DNA of 9,327 bases, taken from Candidatus Moraniibacteriota bacterium. GTDB lineage: Bacteria > Patescibacteriota > Minisyncoccia > Moranbacterales > UBA9337. This document shows, piece after piece, positions 7,441 to 9,327 of this stretch. The stretch covers positions 1-9,327 of the forward strand of contig JALNYX010000037.1 in assembly GCA_023229615.1 (NCBI GenBank), in the 5' to 3' direction. The notes beneath the pieces were generated by a model. The model did not search any database and was not told the origin of the DNA. It saw nothing but the letters and a program-made list of their open reading frames with translations. The stretch's first letter is position 1. Every line of letters starts with the position of its first letter. The position numbers and the translations under genes were made by a program.

Positions 7441-7467
7441 GTATTTGTAAATAGTAAAAATAGTTTT

Positions 7468-8652
7468 ATGGAACAAATATTATATCGTTATAATCCTTGG
7501 TGGGAAACTGAATTTAAGGCGGAAAACATCATTGAAAGACCGCGCATTTTGGAAGTTTTGAAGGATAATCTGGCAAGTAAGCAGGTAACTATTTTGACTG
7601 GTTTGCGGCGCGTGGGCAAGACTACTTTAATGAAACAGATTATCCGACACCTTATAGATCAAATGAAAGTTGATCCAAAATTGATTTTCTATGTCAGTTT
7701 GGATGATTATCTTTTAGCAGGAAAGAGTATTTTGGAGATTATCGAGGAGTATAGAAAAATCCATAGATTGAATTTTTCTGAAAAAATATTTTTGTTTTTG
7801 GATGAGGTGACGTATCAAAAAGATTTTGAGTTGCAACTTAAAAACATCTATGACCAGCAAAATGCCAAAGTTTATGCTTCATCATCCAGTGCTTCACTCC
7901 TGAAAAGCAGAAAAGCATTTTTGACAGGGCGCAATGTGATAATTGAAGTTTTGCCGTTGGATTTTGAAGAATATTTGCAATTTAAAAAAGTTGTGATTAA
8001 AAAAACCGATAAACATTTGATGAAAAGTTATTTCGAAGATTTTATGCAGGTCGGTGGAATGCCGGAATATGTTTTGACCGGCAACATCGAGTATTTGAAA
8101 GAACTGGTGGATGACATAATTCAAAAAGACATTGCCGCTTTTTATGGCGTAAAAGATGTGCAAATCCTCAAGGATTTTTTTCTGTTGTTGATGGAAAGGG
8201 CGGGAAAAGTTTGCAGTATTAATAAGATCGCTAAAATTTTGGATATCTCACCGGATTCAGCCAAGCGATATCTGCAGATGTTCGCTGATTCTTATTTGAT
8301 TTTTTTGGTGCCGCGTTTCGGCAAAACCAATGAGCGCTTGTTGTCGGCCAAAAAGATTTATGCTGCCGACTTAGGTATGCGCGTATATTTTACAGGCTTT
8401 CGCGACAAAGGCAGTTTGTTTGAAAATTATATCTATCTGAAAATAAAGAAGCTTAATCCGCGATATGTATACCAAGATGGCAATGAAATCGATTTTTTAA
8501 CGGAAAATAAAACCTTGATTGAAGTGAAGTACAATTCAGAAATGTCCCAGAAACAGGAGAATTTATTTAATAATATTAGGGCAAAAAATAAAATATTAAT
8601 CAGGGATATTTTTGATTTGGATAAAATCAATGAATTGGAAAAGGCGAAATAA
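7468..8652 (+). CDS. AAA+ ATPase with DUF4143 C-terminal region (AAA_14/DUF4143 family)
   Basis: 394 residues. I start at the ATG at 7468, because the earlier in-frame TTG at 7411 is the promoter -35 box and cannot be in the mRNA. The N-terminal ATPase has a Walker A GLRRVGKTT (45-53) and a Walker B IFLFLDEV (107-114). A sensor-1 region ASSSSASLL (137-145), where most relatives have TGSSA, precedes an arginine-finger candidate LTGR (R155) and the family phrase VLPLDFEEYL. The DUF4143 part starts at VGGMPEYVL (195-203), contains a winged-helix-like stretch (about 247-285), and ends in a PD-(D/E)XK-like fold: E319, GNEIDFL (D342) and LIEVKYN (E352, K354). The residues usually required for nuclease chemistry look intact. 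The family is widespread in archaea and CPR and often mobile or accessory, with no well-established function. It is opposite in direction to the surrounding polysaccharide genes and has its own operator-controlled promoter. The leader shows no Shine-Dalgarno. Confidence 0.9.
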   Translation: MEQILYRYNPWWETEFKAENIIERPRILEVLKDNLASKQVTILTGLRRVGKTTLMKQIIRHLIDQMKVDPKLIFYVSLDDYLLAGKSILEIIEEYRKIHRLNFSEKIFLFLDEVTYQKDFELQLKNIYDQQNAKVYASSSSASLLKSRKAFLTGRNVIIEVLPLDFEEYLQFKKVVIKKTDKHLMKSYFEDFMQVGGMPEYVLTGNIEYLKELVDDIIQKDIAAFYGVKDVQILKDFFLLLMERAGKVCSINKIAKILDISPDSAKRYLQMFADSYLIFLVPRFGKTNERLLSAKKIYAADLGMRVYFTGFRDKGSLFENYIYLKIKKLNPRYVYQDGNEIDFLTENKTLIEVKYNSEMSQKQENLFNNIRAKNKILIRDIFDLDKINELEKAK

Positions 8653-8675
8653 AAAATATTTCTATACAAATATAA

Positions 8676-8701
8676 AAAGCGGTGCCATTTGGTGCCGCTT
8701 T
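8676..8701 (+). terminator. Weak hairpin terminator after the ATPase gene
   Basis: An imperfect hairpin: arm AAAGCGGTGCC, loop ATTT, arm GGTGCCGCTTT. Two of its 11 pairs are G-T wobbles. It starts 24 bases after the ATPase stop. The following T run is short (TCGTT), so termination may be partial and read-through into the next segment is possible. Confidence 0.5.
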
Positions 8702-8729
8702 CGTTAGATCTGGATCTAAAATATCCTAA

Positions 8730-9068
8730 ATTAGAGAGGGTGTTTCTGAAATTCTAGAAACATCTCTACTCAAGCCGCTGTCTTCATTTTTACGTTCAAA
8801 GTGTCGTAATTATAAAGGAATATGTGAAGCTCTTCGAACCTTACATCGGATTTTTGCAGATGTTGAATGGCACGCTCTTTCACGACATCAGAAAAGACCG
8901 GTAAAAGCAATGATTCGTCATTGTGAGAATTTGCCGCTCCCAGTTATTTCTGATTTTCTCCAGCTTCATGCCGAGCAGTATGAATTTCTTTTTCCTGAGC
9001 TCTTCGGCGGCATTGAAAGAACTCTTGCGGAGATTGAGGCCTATCGGAAGCGAGCTGGGTTGTGGTAA
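8730..9068 (+). pseudogene. Start-less 112-codon ORF, probable fragment of an unrecognised gene
   Basis: Open from just after a TAA at 8727-8729 to the TAA at 9066-9068, but no ATG, GTG or TTG occurs in the first 60 codons. The first ATG (8910) would leave only 52 residues and has no ribosome site. The peptide looks like real protein: helical and basic, with the stretches RSKCRNYKGICEALRTLHRI, FADVEWHALSRHQKRP, HAEQYEFLFPELFGGIE and, at the end, AEIEAYRKRAGLW. Codon choice differs from the neighbours, with many C- and G-ending codons (CTC, CGG, GCC, GGC), which suggests another origin. I do not recognise a family. A start on CTG (8778) or ATT is formally possible. Truncation of a transferred gene is the simplest reading. 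It ends 10 bases before a strong terminator, as a genuine 3' gene end would. Confidence 0.45.
8733..8767. repeat. Bulged inverted repeat at the start of the broken ORF
   Basis: The arms AGAGA and TGTTTCT (left, separated by a GGG bulge) pair with AGAAACA and TCTCT (right) around the 8-base loop GAAATTCT, giving 12 base pairs in total. It sits exactly where the start-less ORF begins and between it and the ATPase terminator. It could be an element end, a recombination scar or an RNA hairpin. There is no T run, so it is not a standard terminator. Confidence 0.4.
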
Positions 9069-9077
9069 TTGAAAAAT

Positions 9078-9112
9078 AAAAGTCCGAGAGAAAACTCTCT
9101 CGGACTTTTTTT
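9078..9112. terminator. Strong bidirectional rho-independent terminator
   Basis: A perfect 14-bp stem: arms AAAAGTCCGAGAGA and TCTCTCGGACTTTT around the loop AAAC, with seven T residues on the plus strand (9106-9112) and an A-rich tract on the other side (9072-9080). It serves the plus-strand segment ending at 9068 and, read in the other direction, lies 20 bases beyond the stop of the flippase-like gene. It insulates the flippase from the ATPase cassette. Confidence 0.9.
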
Positions 9113-9131
9113 AATTGTTTTTGTTTATATT

Positions 9132-9327
9132 TTACGCAACGTCTTTTTGGACGATGCTTTTTAGTTCGGTGGTAGTGATGGCTTTGGTTAGGTAGAGGAA
9201 GAGGAAATAGACGGCGCTGGAGCCTAGGGCTAGGAAGAAAAAGTTTTGACCTTGAAAAACGAAAAGGAAAAAGGCCATTGCCATTCCTGAGAAAACAAAG
9301 CGCGCCCAGTTTTCGATTTTAGGAACA
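9132..9327 (-). CDS. C-terminal end of a membrane protein, probably a Wzx/MOP-type polysaccharide flippase (5' end missing)
   Basis: Read on the minus strand, 64 residues plus a TAA (9132-9134) are visible and the frame runs off the right edge of the window. There are two hydrophobic helices: one after IENWARF (about residues 10-24 of the visible part, FVFSGMAMAFFLFVF) and one at about 28-46 (NFFFLALGSSAVYFLFLYL). They are separated by the short loop QGQ and followed by a polar tail ending ELKSIVQKDVA. 'Helix - short loop - helix - L-x-K-x-[FI]-x-x-x-[ED]-[LE]' is how many polysaccharide flippases of the PST/MOP superfamily end. The orientation matches the glycosyltransferase/ligase operon to its left. 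The call rests on a short fragment and on context. Any polytopic membrane protein is the alternative. Confidence 0.5.
   Translation of the reverse strand, partial: VPKIENWARFVFSGMAMAFFLFVFQGQNFFFLALGSSAVYFLFLYLTKAITTTELKSIVQKDVA

Noticed and set aside
7411..7467. TTG start at 7411 extending the ATPase by 19 residues
   Set aside because: The TTG is the first half of the TTGACA -35 box and the extension covers the -10 box and operator; transcription starts downstream of it, so ATG 7468 is the start.
8706..8717. Short palindrome AGATC-TG-GATCT
   Set aside because: Five-base arms are expected by chance in DNA of this length; no promoter context.
8653..8757. Continuation of the ATPase frame after its stop (containing LDLDLKYPKLERVFLKF) as a polyphosphate-kinase tail
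   Set aside because: It spans a hairpin terminator and is only about 17 protein-like residues; the resemblance is too slight to annotate.
8702..9068. Insertion sequence or transposase remnant
   Set aside because: No recognisable DDE, HUH or serine-recombinase motif, no clear terminal inverted repeats and no flanking duplication could be found by eye.
9132..9327. Apparent frameshift in the flippase fragment
   Set aside because: An initial miscount of a T run; recounting the bases at 9255-9275 gives a single uninterrupted frame.
1..9327. CRISPR array, tRNA or rRNA genes
   Set aside because: No regularly spaced direct repeats, no cloverleaf-like sequence with a CCA-type end, and no rRNA-like stretch were seen on either strand.

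Overview
The window is AT-rich with densely packed genes. It has A-rich leaders without clear Shine-Dalgarno sites, a large Cys-rich membrane-anchored surface protein, and an O-antigen/exopolysaccharide-type cluster. This style is most like a Patescibacteria (CPR, Parcubacteria-like) genome. That placement is inferred from style only, since no rRNA or marker gene is present. Stops used are TAA and TAG, and no gene has an in-frame TGA, so the standard bacterial code fits.

Layout. (1) 1-3828, plus strand: the 3' part of a very large exported protein with Ig/PKD-like modules, calcium-loop motifs and a C-terminal membrane anchor. It is followed 18 bases later by a membrane-anchored TolB/WD40-like beta-propeller protein. 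The two probably form a cell-surface operon. (2) 3818-7202, minus strand: a three-gene polysaccharide operon read leftwards, made of a GT2 glycosyltransferase and two tandem O-antigen ligase/polymerase-like membrane proteins. (3) 7203-9131: an interruption in that cluster. It holds a short gene remnant (possibly the tail of a TrmB-like regulator), a strong promoter flanked and overlapped by two perfect palindromes, an AAA+ ATPase with a DUF4143 region (AAA_14/DUF4143 family), a weak terminator, a 112-codon start-less ORF of different composition, and a strong bidirectional terminator. (4) 9132-9327, minus strand: the C-terminal end of a membrane protein that looks like a Wzx/MOP-type flippase, again oriented with the polysaccharide operon.

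How it fits together. Flippase, glycosyltransferase and ligases would build and export a surface glycan; the plus-strand surface proteins are neighbours with no demonstrated link. The ATPase module, in opposite orientation with its own operator-controlled promoter and gene debris on both sides, looks like an accessory cassette inserted between the flippase and glycosyltransferase genes. No repressor for the two palindromes is encoded in the window. The operator/ATPase cassette and the broken ORF beside it are the parts most worth a second look.
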